A stretch of 7,470 nucleotides of DNA from the NCBI GenBank assembly GCA_002339745.1, contig DDKP01000157.1, forward strand, positions 1 to 7,470, written 5' to 3'. Position numbers and translations under genes: made by a program. The notes beneath the pieces were generated by a model. It did not search any database. It was not told the origin of the DNA and worked only from the letters and a program-made list of their open reading frames with translations. This stretch comes from Firmicutes bacterium UBA2595. GTDB lineage: Bacteria > Bacillota > Thermincolia > Thermincolales > UBA2595. This document shows positions 1 to 6,877 of this stretch, one piece after another (position 1 is the stretch's first letter; every line of letters begins with the position of its first letter).

Positions 1-2
1 TC

Positions 3-44
3 AGATTTGAATCAGAGGTTCAGTTTCCTATTCCAGCCAAGTAA
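3..44 (+). pseudogene. pilM: PilM N-terminal remnant ending at an in-frame TAA
   Basis: The frame starting at base 3 reads RFESEVQFPIPAK and then TAA (42-44). This resembles the PilM stretch where a Glu-rich segment leads to an 'IPIP/IPFP' motif followed by 'E-L-V-V-D-(Y/F)'. After the stop the same frame continues LLVDFVKIRDF, which is what PilM should have next, so the two pieces are one gene split by a single codon. A GAA (Glu) to TAA change would account for it. The other two frames show no PilM similarity here. The gene starts before the window. Whether the stop is biological or a base-call error cannot be decided from this sequence. Confidence 0.7.
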
Positions 45-47
45 CTG

Positions 48-770
48 TTGGTAGATTTTGTTAAAATAAGGGATTTTGTAGAGAACGGGGTGAAGAAACA
101 AGAAGTTATGCTGGTGGCTGCCAAGCGCAGCCATGTCAAAGAACTGGCCGACCTAATTACGTATCTGGGCCTTGAACCCGAGACAATTGATATTGAACCC
201 CTGGCCCTTGCCAGGGTGGCGGCATTATTTTTTGAACCGTCTGTAGAAAAGAAACAAAGTTATGCGGTGGTTGATTTCGGGTCGGCATCAACCGGCATAT
301 CTGTGTTTATTGATAATATTTTGAGGTTTACCAGGGTCTTGCCGGTAGGCGGGCAAAAAATTACCGATGTCCTGACTTCTTGCTGCAATATGACCACAGA
401 GGAAGCGGAGGCAGCGAAGAAATCCCTCGATCTTACCAGCGAGTTCCTCCAATTACAGCTCCCCGGTCTTTTTGACAAGGTGGAGGCTATTAAATCTGTA
501 GTTGGCGAAATGGTCAATGAAATCAGGAGAACCATTGATTTTTATATGACCCAACGTAAGGATATAAACCTGGAGAAGGTTTTTCTGACAGGCGGGGGAG
601 CCCCTCTCAGGGGGCTTGACGCAATGTTTAGCGACGGGCTTGGAATCCCGGTTATTATAATGAATCCTTTGGAAAAGCTTAAACTAGCGGATAAATTGCG
701 ATACCGGGAGCATGAATTAAAAGAAGCAGGAACTGCCCTTGCCGTGGCAGTGGGTTTGGCCATAAAGTGA
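48..770 (+). CDS. pilM: Type IV pilus assembly protein PilM, C-terminal part (actin-like ATPase)
   Basis: PilM is a cytoplasmic actin-fold ATP-binding protein that docks on the N-terminal tail of PilN and links the pilus motors to the PilN/PilO inner-membrane complex. The visible part (about 240 aa; full PilM is about 350) has the second phosphate loop VVDFGSASTG at bases 267-296 and the adenosine-binding loop FLTGGGAPLRG at bases 582-614. The segment before these (VMLVAAKRSHV, then GLEPETIDIEPLALARV) matches the usual PilM middle region. The first possible start after the upstream stop is TTG 48, which has no recognisable ribosome binding site, so it is probably not a natural start; the frame really continues from the left (3-44) across a TAA. 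Identity as PilM is secure; integrity of the gene is doubtful. The stop codon overlaps the pilN ribosome binding site, so the two genes are probably cotranscribed. Confidence 0.88.
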   Translation: MVDFVKIRDFVENGVKKQEVMLVAAKRSHVKELADLITYLGLEPETIDIEPLALARVAALFFEPSVEKKQSYAVVDFGSASTGISVFIDNILRFTRVLPVGGQKITDVLTSCCNMTTEEAEAAKKSLDLTSEFLQLQLPGLFDKVEAIKSVVGEMVNEIRRTIDFYMTQRKDINLEKVFLTGGGAPLRGLDAMFSDGLGIPVIIMNPLEKLKLADKLRYREHELKEAGTALAVAVGLAIK

Positions 771-780
771 GGTATGAGAA

Positions 781-1377
781 ATGCTGAACAGGATAAACCT
801 ATTGACTTCTTTAACTACAACCGGGGTCACAACGGGAACAGAAAGCCCAAGCAGACCATTGATTATTGTATGTGTTATTGCTGTAATTGGATGTTTAATT
901 TTAAGTGGGGCGCTCGTGGGCTACTACAGACTGATTGAGCAAAATATTTTAAACACGGAACGACAGATTAAAGAATTGAGCAGAGTAGAAGCAAAAATGA
1001 GGCAAAGGGACAGGTTAACCAGGGAAATATCAGCAATAAAGACTCATTTGGATAAAGCCGAAAAAAGACAAAACAGGATTACAAAAGTCCTCGACGAACT
1101 GGCTGAAATCATTCCTCAATCAATACAAATGAAAATTATTAAATTTGAATATTATCCAAACGCTGAAAACGCCGATGTCATTAATCGAAAGATTACGCTT
1201 CAGGGAAAAGGGCCTGACCATTTGAACGTTTCACAGTTTGTCTATCAATTGCAGAATTCATCCTTGGCCGAGGGGTGTACAATAGAATTTGCCCCAAAAA
1301 GTTCCCCACTGGTCAGTGAGGAAGCGGAATTTGGAGTTACAATATTATCTGAGACCCTGATTGGAGGTAATGTGTAA
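781..1377 (+). CDS. pilN: Type IV pilus inner-membrane protein PilN
   Basis: This 198-aa bitopic membrane protein should form the PilN-PilO heterodimer that surrounds the pilus platform, its short cytoplasmic tail binding PilM. The N-terminus reads RINLL at residues 4-8, the PilM-docking motif, but the usual following Pro is Thr (INLLT rather than INLLP). One membrane segment spans about residues 27-48. A charged, heptad-like coiled-coil stretch follows at about 50-110, and a small globular domain at about 111-190 (QMKIIKFEYY, then ITLQGKG) resembles the PilN ferredoxin-like fold. Start ATG 781 is supported by GAGGT at 769-773, 7 bases upstream and overlapping the pilM stop. The gene ends in TAA, whose last A is the first base of pilO. 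PilN-family sequences diverge strongly, so the call rests on topology and position as well as the motif. Confidence 0.85.
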   Translation: MLNRINLLTSLTTTGVTTGTESPSRPLIIVCVIAVIGCLILSGALVGYYRLIEQNILNTERQIKELSRVEAKMRQRDRLTREISAIKTHLDKAEKRQNRITKVLDELAEIIPQSIQMKIIKFEYYPNAENADVINRKITLQGKGPDHLNVSQFVYQLQNSSLAEGCTIEFAPKSSPLVSEEAEFGVTILSETLIGGNV

Positions 1378-1994
1378 TGGCTTTAACGGCCCTGAGCCGA
1401 AGAGAGAAAAACCTGATATTGTTAGGTGTAACATTCAGCATTGTAACCTTGCTAATCACATATATTCTGTTGCCCTATTGGGACAAGCTGGTTCAGGCTC
1501 GCAATGACCTGGCAGGAAAAAATGCGGTATTGGCGTCTGTTCAAAAAGAAGCTCAAAATGAGGGGGAAATCGATAGGGACATTGAAGAACTGAAAACCAA
1601 ATTGGATAGTTTAAGGCGCCGTTTACCAATTTCATCTGAAACAGCGGAATTTTTGTATTATGTTAATCAGGCTGCCGGTGAAACCTCAGTTTCCTTTGAG
1701 GGGTTCGAAACGCGTAAAAGCCGAAATACCGTTGAAGACAATTTATCTACAATAACCGTTAAACTAACAATTACAGGGACTTATGCCCAAACAAGGGCTT
1801 TTATTGAAAAAATTGAAAACCTTAAGCGAATTAATAATTTGACCGGGGCAGATATTAATACGGTACAGCCAAACAGATTAGCAACAAGCTTTTCTCTTGA
1901 TATTTACCAATACAATGAAGGGGACAAAGAATTTAAAAATGGTTCTGATATACCTCCACCAGCATCCATTAAGAAAACCGACCCGTTTTTTTAA
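1377..1994 (+). CDS. pilO: Type IV pilus inner-membrane protein PilO
   Basis: PilO is the partner of PilN in the inner-membrane alignment complex of type IV pili. The 205-aa product has a short basic cytoplasmic tail (SRREKN), one membrane segment at about residues 12-33, a coiled coil at about 35-82, and a ferredoxin-like domain with the typical pattern TITVKLTITGTYAQTRAFIE at residues 125-144 followed by the strand FSLDIYQY at about 172-179. A Lys/Pro-rich low-complexity tail closes the protein. ATG 1377 overlaps the pilN stop by one base and is preceded by a strong GGAGGT (1363-1368) at 8 bases, which indicates translational coupling and roughly equal amounts of PilN and PilO. No PilP gene follows, as expected where there is no outer-membrane secretin. 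Confidence 0.87.
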   Translation: MALTALSRREKNLILLGVTFSIVTLLITYILLPYWDKLVQARNDLAGKNAVLASVQKEAQNEGEIDRDIEELKTKLDSLRRRLPISSETAEFLYYVNQAAGETSVSFEGFETRKSRNTVEDNLSTITVKLTITGTYAQTRAFIEKIENLKRINNLTGADINTVQPNRLATSFSLDIYQYNEGDKEFKNGSDIPPPASIKKTDPFF

Positions 1995-2015
1995 GCATGT
2001 ACGGGTGATTAGATT

Positions 2016-2480
2016 ATGAACTTTACACTGCGAAACCAGAACGGAATTACTCTTATAGAAGTCATTGTTGTAATGGCAATGATCGGGCTTCTTGCGGCTT
2101 TAGCGATTCCGGCTTCATGGATGAGGGAGCCAACGGAGCTGGCTGTTGAGGGGGCAGCCAGGGAACTGGCATCAAACCTGCAGTTGGCCAGGGAGTGGGC
2201 CATGAGGGATGGGGTAAGCTACCATGTTTACATTTACCCCGGTACATCCTCATATTCTATTAACAAAGGGAAACCTTCAAGTTCGACAGTAATTAAGTCG
2301 TTCAGTTTGAATAATAGAGTTGTTTTTGGAACAGGAGGTACGATACCGGTTTCTTATGTAAGATACTCCAGAGACGGGCATTCATTTCAAAATGGAACCA
2401 TTGAACTTATAGATACTGGTGGTAAATTCAGCAGAAAAATCCGTGTGACCGTGTACGGTTCTGTCTATTACATAGAATAA
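2016..2480 (+). CDS. Type II/IV secretion minor prepilin with GspH/FimT-like domain
   Basis: The 154-aa product starts with a 10-residue leader ending in Gly (NQNG), followed by ITLIEVIVVMAMIGLLAALA. This is a class III prepilin signal: cleavage after Gly10 by the prepilin peptidase (PilD), with the conserved Glu at mature position +5 and a membrane/polymerisation helix at about residues 11-31. The first mature residue is Ile instead of the common Phe, which is tolerated. After the helix, ELASNLQLAREWAMRDG is the hallmark of GspH/FimT pseudopilins, and the rest is beta-rich and ends in a strand (RKIRVTVYGSVYYI). Minor pilins of this kind are thought to sit at the pilus tip and prime assembly. 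The ribosome binding site is modest (GGGTGA 2003-2008, 7 bases before ATG). It lies 21 bases after pilO and is the last pilus gene in the window. Whether it serves a pilus or a type II-like pseudopilus cannot be told here. Confidence 0.85.
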   Translation: MNFTLRNQNGITLIEVIVVMAMIGLLAALAIPASWMREPTELAVEGAARELASNLQLAREWAMRDGVSYHVYIYPGTSSYSINKGKPSSSTVIKSFSLNNRVVFGTGGTIPVSYVRYSRDGHSFQNGTIELIDTGGKFSRKIRVTVYGSVYYIE

Positions 2481-2488
2481 CGCCGACA

Positions 2489-2517
2489 TTGACATCCCTT
2501 CCAAATAACTTCATAAT
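2489..2517 (+). promoter_or_regulatory. Probable sigma-A promoter for the aroCKB operon
   Basis: TTGACA at 2489-2494 is a perfect -35 box. CATAAT at 2512-2517 is a five-of-six -10 box, and the spacer is exactly 17 bases. Transcription would begin near 2524, giving a leader of about 65 bases before aroC. It starts 8 bases after the prepilin stop, so the aro genes can be expressed independently of the pil genes. Confidence 0.65.
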
Positions 2518-2575
2518 AGTAAATAGCATTTGGTATTTTTGACTGCTGTTTATTGTTTTTTATTTTTGCCGCAAC

Positions 2576-2580
2576 AGGAG
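2576..2580 (+). promoter_or_regulatory. Ribosome binding site fixing the aroC start
   Basis: AGGAG at 2576-2580 is 8 bases before TTG 2589, an ideal distance. It supports the TTG that gives the canonical chorismate synthase N-terminus MLRYLTAGESHG. The upstream in-frame TTG 2553 would add 12 mostly hydrophobic residues and has no ribosome binding site. Confidence 0.75.
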
Positions 2581-2588
2581 TGATAGTT

Positions 2589-3749
2589 TTGCTGCGTTAC
2601 CTCACCGCCGGTGAGTCCCATGGACACAGCCTCACCAGTATAGTAGAAGGGCTACCTTCCGGTATTCCGTTAACCGAAGAGTACATAAATATACAGCTGG
2701 CCCGCCGCCAGAGCGGTTACGGCCGCGGCGGCCGTATGCAGATTGAAAAGGACACAGCCCGCATCACTGCGGGAGTCAGAGGGGGACTGACCACTGGCGG
2801 CCCCGTTTGTTTAGTGGTCGAGAACAGGGATTGGGCCAACTGGTCGGAGACAATGTCACCCGGAACAGATGCTAATACGGCAGACCGCGTAGTAACCAAA
2901 GCCAGGCCGGGACATGCTGACCTGGCAGGGGCCATCAAATACAACCATCAGGACATCAGAAATGTGCTGGAACGGGCCAGCGCCCGGGAGACGGCGGCCA
3001 GGGTGGCTGCCGGGACTACAGGAAGAGCCTTGGTGGAGCAGTTTGGGATAAAGATAACGGGACACGTGGTCAAAATCGGTAAGGCCTCTGCTTCTGTTGA
3101 GAAGCTGGGTGTGGAAGAAATAAGGGAGCTGTCCTCCGGGTCGGAACTGCTGTGTGCGGACCCGGCGGCCGAGGAATTAATGATACAGGAAATAGACAGG
3201 ACCAGGAAAGAGGGGGACTCCCTCGGGGGTGTCTTCGAAATAATTGTCACTGGTCTTCCGGTGGGGCTGGGAAGTTACGCCCATTACGACCGGAAGCTGG
3301 ATGGCAGGCTGGCCCAGGCCATGATGAGCATCCAGGCCATTAAAGGGGTAGAGATCGGTATCGGGTTTAGGGCCGGGGAACTCCCCGGTTCACAGGTCCA
3401 TGATGAACTGTTTTATGACCGGGTCCGGGGATTTTACCGGAACACCAACAGGGCCGGAGGGCTGGAGGGCGGCGTTACCAATGGCGAGCCGCTGGTTTTA
3501 AGGGCGGTAATGAAGCCGATCCCCACTCTATATAAGCCTTTGCAAAGCGTGGATCTGCAGACCAAGGACTCTTATCAGGCTGCCGTGGAGAGGTCCGATG
3601 TCTGCGCCGTACCGGCTGCCGCGGTAGTTGGGGAGGCTGTAGTAGCCTTTGAAATCGCCCGGGCAATGGCAGAGAAGTTTGGCGGAGACAGCCTGGCGGA
3701 GATGAAGAGAAATTACGATTCTTATATCGAATATGTAAAGCGGGTGTAA
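2589..3749 (+). CDS. aroC: Chorismate synthase AroC
   Basis: AroC converts 5-enolpyruvylshikimate-3-phosphate to chorismate, the last step of the shikimate pathway, using reduced FMN. The 386-aa product, counted from TTG 2589, has the usual length for Firmicutes. All three family signatures are visible: GESHGHS at residues 8-14, ERASARETAARVAAG at about 128-142, and RSDVCAVPAA at about 335-344. The GRGGRMQIE segment near 45-53 is also typical. The start was moved from in-frame TTG 2553 to TTG 2589 because only the latter has a ribosome binding site and gives the conserved N-terminus. It is the first gene of an aroC-aroK-aroB operon; aroK starts 2 bases after its stop. A promoter with consensus-like boxes lies just upstream. 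Nothing essential appears to be missing. Confidence 0.96.
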   Translation: MLRYLTAGESHGHSLTSIVEGLPSGIPLTEEYINIQLARRQSGYGRGGRMQIEKDTARITAGVRGGLTTGGPVCLVVENRDWANWSETMSPGTDANTADRVVTKARPGHADLAGAIKYNHQDIRNVLERASARETAARVAAGTTGRALVEQFGIKITGHVVKIGKASASVEKLGVEEIRELSSGSELLCADPAAEELMIQEIDRTRKEGDSLGGVFEIIVTGLPVGLGSYAHYDRKLDGRLAQAMMSIQAIKGVEIGIGFRAGELPGSQVHDELFYDRVRGFYRNTNRAGGLEGGVTNGEPLVLRAVMKPIPTLYKPLQSVDLQTKDSYQAAVERSDVCAVPAAAVVGEAVVAFEIARAMAEKFGGDSLAEMKRNYDSYIEYVKRV

Positions 3750-3751
3750 AG

Positions 3752-4273
3752 ATGCCGAATCTTGTCTTGGTAGGCTTTATGGGCACCGGGAAGACGTCGG
3801 TGGGCAGGAAACTGGCCAGGAAACTTGGCATGAAGTTTGTGGATACCGACCAAGAGATTGAACGAGTAACCGGGATGACGGTGAGAGAAATTTTTAAAAA
3901 ACATGGGGAAATCCGGTTCCGTTCCGAAGAAAAAGCAGCGGTGAGAAGGATTACCGGAGAGGACGGCCAGGTCATTGCTACCGGGGGCGGTGTTGTCCTA
4001 GACCCGGAAAACATGAGGATGTTGAAACAAAACGGGGTCGTGGTATGTCTCACCGCTGAACCCGAGGTCATTTATCAAAGGTTAAAGAATAAAAAGAACC
4101 GTCCTCTCCTGCAGACGGAAGAGCCGCTGAAAACGATAAAGAGGCTGTTGGCAGAGAGACAGCCTCTTTATGAGTCTGCCGGGATAGCAGTAAATACAAC
4201 GAACAAAGACCTGGATGATGTCATCGCCGAGGTTGAAAAGATATTTTACCGCAAAAGGGAGAATTACATATAA
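3752..4273 (+). CDS. aroK: Shikimate kinase AroK
   Basis: AroK phosphorylates shikimate at the 3-hydroxyl with ATP (fifth step of the shikimate pathway, cytoplasm). The 173-aa product has the Walker A loop GFMGTGKT at residues 8-15, the shikimate-binding Asp pair in FVDTDQEIE (D31, D33), R57 in FRSEE, the GGG loop at 78-80, the LID arginine R117 in NRPLL, and the ERQPLYES motif at about 135-142. All active-site elements are therefore present and the length is normal. ATG 3752 follows the aroC stop after 2 bases with only a weak upstream GGGTG (3742-3746), so translation is probably coupled to aroC. Its TAA directly abuts the aroB ATG. Confidence 0.96.
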   Translation: MPNLVLVGFMGTGKTSVGRKLARKLGMKFVDTDQEIERVTGMTVREIFKKHGEIRFRSEEKAAVRRITGEDGQVIATGGGVVLDPENMRMLKQNGVVVCLTAEPEVIYQRLKNKKNRPLLQTEEPLKTIKRLLAERQPLYESAGIAVNTTNKDLDDVIAEVEKIFYRKRENYI

Positions 4274-5392
4274 ATGACTGAATCAGAAAGTCTAAATAAG
4301 ACATTAAAAGTTAACCTGGGAGAAAAGAGTTACCCTATATACATTGGGGAGGGAATTCTTCCCTGGATCGGTCAATATCTTAAAGAAATGGAACTTGGCC
4401 GCAAGGTTATGGTGGTCACCAACCCGACAGTCGGTAAACTGTATGGGCAGACTGTTTTGGACAGCCTGAAGAATGAGGGGTTTGAGGTAGTCCGGGACGT
4501 AATACCGGATGGGGAGGAATACAAGTCCCTGGAATCTGCTCAGATCCTTTATGACACAGCTTTTAATCACAGCCTCGACCGCAAGAGCGCCGTTATCGCC
4601 TTAGGAGGAGGGGTAATCGGCGACCTGGCGGGATTTGTGGCAGCGACCTACATGAGAGGAATTCCTTTCATCCAGGTTCCGACCACACTGCTGGCCCAGG
4701 TCGACAGCAGCGTGGGTGGTAAAGTGGCTGTTAATCATCCCAGGGGAAAAAACATCATTGGCGCTTTTTATCAGCCTCGTATGGTTTATGCGGATATAAC
4801 CACACTGAAAACCTTGCCCGAAAGGGAATTCAGGGCAGGGATGGCCGAAGTAATCAAATACGGGGTGATTCAGGACCGGGAGTTTTTCGAATTTCTCGAA
4901 AAAAACCATGGAAACATCAAGAATCTTGCTGTGCCGGAATTAGTAAGGGTAGTCGAAACCTCATGCTCCATCAAGGCCAGGGTTGTCGAACAGGATGAAA
5001 CCGAACAGAATCTGAGGGCAATCTTGAATTACGGCCACACATTCGGCCATGCCTTTGAGGCGCTGACCGGGTATAAAAAATACGTCCATGGGGAAGCGGT
5101 AGCTATCGGAATGGTTTCAGCCGCCCGCGTGGCGGTCAGGCTAGGCATATTGGATGCGCGTGAAGGGGACCGTATTGAAAATATCATCCGGTTATTTGAG
5201 CTTCCCCTGACATTCGGCCGGCTTAGCCCTGAGGAGATTATAAGGACAATGCACCACGACAAAAAAGCCCTGGGCGGAAAAGTCAGGTATGTTCTGCCTG
5301 AAACCATCGGTAAGGTAAGGATAGTTTCCGATATCCCCGGTGACATTCTATATGATATATTGAACGAACAGACAGATTATTGTATATTATAG
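4274..5392 (+). CDS. aroB: 3-Dehydroquinate synthase AroB
   Basis: AroB turns 3-deoxy-D-arabino-heptulosonate 7-phosphate into 3-dehydroquinate (second step of the shikimate pathway) using NAD and a metal ion, usually zinc. The 372-aa product shows the nucleotide-binding region ALGGGVIGDLAGFVAA at about residues 109-124, the substrate-binding VPTTLLAQVDSSVGGK at 135-150, and the three metal ligands: E192 in AEVIKYG, H255 in NYGHTFGHA and H272 in HGEAVAIG. The C-terminal alpha-helical domain is complete. There is no gap between the aroK stop and ATG 4274. A GGGAG-type ribosome binding site near 4257-4261 is 12 bases upstream, a little long, so coupling with aroK is likely. The last 40 bases become AT-rich and may carry a promoter for tldD. 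Confidence 0.96.
   Translation: MTESESLNKTLKVNLGEKSYPIYIGEGILPWIGQYLKEMELGRKVMVVTNPTVGKLYGQTVLDSLKNEGFEVVRDVIPDGEEYKSLESAQILYDTAFNHSLDRKSAVIALGGGVIGDLAGFVAATYMRGIPFIQVPTTLLAQVDSSVGGKVAVNHPRGKNIIGAFYQPRMVYADITTLKTLPEREFRAGMAEVIKYGVIQDREFFEFLEKNHGNIKNLAVPELVRVVETSCSIKARVVEQDETEQNLRAILNYGHTFGHAFEALTGYKKYVHGEAVAIGMVSAARVAVRLGILDAREGDRIENIIRLFELPLTFGRLSPEEIIRTMHHDKKALGGKVRYVLPETIGKVRIVSDIPGDILYDILNEQTDYCIL
5360..5388 (+). promoter_or_regulatory. Possible promoter for tldD inside the aroB 3' end
   Basis: TTGAAC (5360-5365, four of six matches) and TATATT (5383-5388, five of six) are 17 bases apart, which would start RNA near 5395 and give tldD a leader of about 55 bases. It lies in an unusually AT-rich end of aroB. 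The match is only moderate; tldD could equally be read through from the aro operon, since no terminator separates them. Confidence 0.35.
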
Positions 5393-5449
5393 GAATCCAA
5401 ATCAAAGAATAAACTGATACTAAATCTTTCTGACGGTGGAGGTGTTCCC

Positions 5450-6877
5450 GTGCTATCAAAAGGAGATTTGCAGGAAATACTTCGGCTGGCGACGGCCAAA
5501 GGCGGAGATTTCGCCGATATCTTTATCGAAGAGAAGAAGACTGTCGGTGTGGCTTGTGAAGCCGATAAAATAGAGAGGATAAATTCGGGAATCGACGTGG
5601 GGGCGGGGATACGGGTAATCTCCGGTGACACCACGGCCTATGCCTATACCAACGATGTGTCACGTGACGGACTCGCTCACATTGCCGGCATTGCCGCGAG
5701 CGCCTCGGCCGGCGGGGAAAAAGACGTTACCATTGACTTGCGTGAAGTCAAACCTGTTGTTGATTTTGAAATATCTCAAATGCCGGACAGGGTCAGTATT
5801 GACGATAAAGTGGATGTAGTAAACAGGGCCAACCGGACCGCCAGGGATTTTGACAGCCGCATAAAACAGGTGACCGTGGGCATGGCTGACGTAATCCAGA
5901 ACGTGGTCATAGCCAATTCTCAGGGCGATTACGTGGAAGACCAGCGGGTGAGGACCCGCTTCATGATAAACGCTGTGGCTATGGACGGCGGAGTGATTCA
6001 AACCGGTTATAATGCGGTTGGAGGATTTGCCGGTTTTGAACTCTTCGAAGAGTATTCCCCGGAGGGAGTGGCCGAGGAGGCAGCCGGAAGGGCAGTGATG
6101 ATGCTGGAGGCAAAACCGGCTCCTGCCGGCAGAATGGCTGTTGTAATGGCCGGCGAGGCCGGCGGCACCATGGTTCATGAAGCATGCGGTCACGGGTTGG
6201 AAGCCGATCTGGTACAGAAGAAACTTTCAGTGTACGCTAACCATAAGGGGGAAAAAGTGGCCTCGGATCTGGTGACGGTTATTGATGATGCCACCATAAA
6301 AGGGAAGTACGGTTCATTTCGATTTGATGACGAAGGATGCCCGGGACAGAAAACGGTATTGATAAAAAACGGGGTTCTGGAAAACTATATGTATGACAGG
6401 CTCACGGCCATGCGGGAGAAACGGGAATCTTCAGGCAACGGCCGGCGGGAGTCCTACCAGAATAAACCGATTCCCAGGATGAGCAATACTTATATCGCAT
6501 CTGGTAAAGATGATCCCGAAAAAATTATCAGGCATGTACAAAACGGCTTACTGGTCAAAAAGATGGGCGGTGGTCAGGTGAACACCACCAACGGGGACTT
6601 CGTTTTTGACGTGGCTGAAGGTTATCTCATAAAAGACGGGGAAATTGCCGGGCCGGTGAGAGGCGCCACCCTGACGGGGAACGGGCCGGAAGTCCTGAAG
6701 ATTGTCGACATGGTCGGGGATGACCTGGGATACACTATCGGCACATGCGGTAAAGACGGCCAGGGTGTACCGGTTTCTGATGCCCAGCCCACCATTCATA
6801 TCCCTAAAATTATAGTTGGCGGAACCGCTCACGGCGATGAAGCCAGCCCCCAGATTAAACGCATTAGGAGGATGTAA
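5450..6877 (+). CDS. tldD: TldD family zinc metalloprotease
   Basis: TldD is the metal-bearing subunit of the TldD/TldE (PmbA) protease, which degrades unfolded peptides and, in some bacteria, trims microcin B17 or other modified-peptide precursors and acts on the CcdA antitoxin. The 475-aa product is full length for TldD. The zinc site HEACGH (HExxxH) is at residues 243-248, and the conserved third-ligand Cys is C433 in GTCGKDGQ. Other family segments are SGIDVGAGIRV (46-56), KPIPRMSNTYI (339-349) and VRGATLTGNGPEVL (403-416). The presence of HExxxH distinguishes it from the metal-free TldE/PmbA partner. GTG 5450 is chosen because a strong GGAGGTG (5438-5444) is 5 bases upstream. It follows aroB by 57 bases and is closed by a strong terminator. 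No pmbA/tldE lies directly next to it; its substrate here is unknown. Confidence 0.93.
   Translation: MLSKGDLQEILRLATAKGGDFADIFIEEKKTVGVACEADKIERINSGIDVGAGIRVISGDTTAYAYTNDVSRDGLAHIAGIAASASAGGEKDVTIDLREVKPVVDFEISQMPDRVSIDDKVDVVNRANRTARDFDSRIKQVTVGMADVIQNVVIANSQGDYVEDQRVRTRFMINAVAMDGGVIQTGYNAVGGFAGFELFEEYSPEGVAEEAAGRAVMMLEAKPAPAGRMAVVMAGEAGGTMVHEACGHGLEADLVQKKLSVYANHKGEKVASDLVTVIDDATIKGKYGSFRFDDEGCPGQKTVLIKNGVLENYMYDRLTAMREKRESSGNGRRESYQNKPIPRMSNTYIASGKDDPEKIIRHVQNGLLVKKMGGGQVNTTNGDFVFDVAEGYLIKDGEIAGPVRGATLTGNGPEVLKIVDMVGDDLGYTIGTCGKDGQGVPVSDAQPTIHIPKIIVGGTAHGDEASPQIKRIRRM

Noticed and set aside
199..216. Perfect 7-bp hairpin CCCTGGC-CCTT-GCCAGGG inside pilM
   Set aside because: It lies within coding sequence (PLALAR segment), has no T run, and is explained by codon choice.
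2539..2566. Second promoter-like pair TTGACT and TATTTT with a 16-base spacer
   Set aside because: The -10 match is poor in a T-rich stretch, and the RNA would start almost on the aroC ribosome binding site.
2718..2736. TACGGCC-GCGGC-GGCCGTA inverted repeat in aroC
   Set aside because: It encodes the conserved GYGRGGR segment; the symmetry follows from Gly/Arg codons.
3475..4071. 198-codon open frame on the - strand across aroC and aroK
   Set aside because: It is antisense to two clearly conserved genes, has no recognisable domain, and is a shadow of their codon usage.
5660..6193. 177-codon open frame on the - strand within tldD
   Set aside because: It is antisense to conserved tldD sequence with low-complexity, His-rich translation and no family resemblance.
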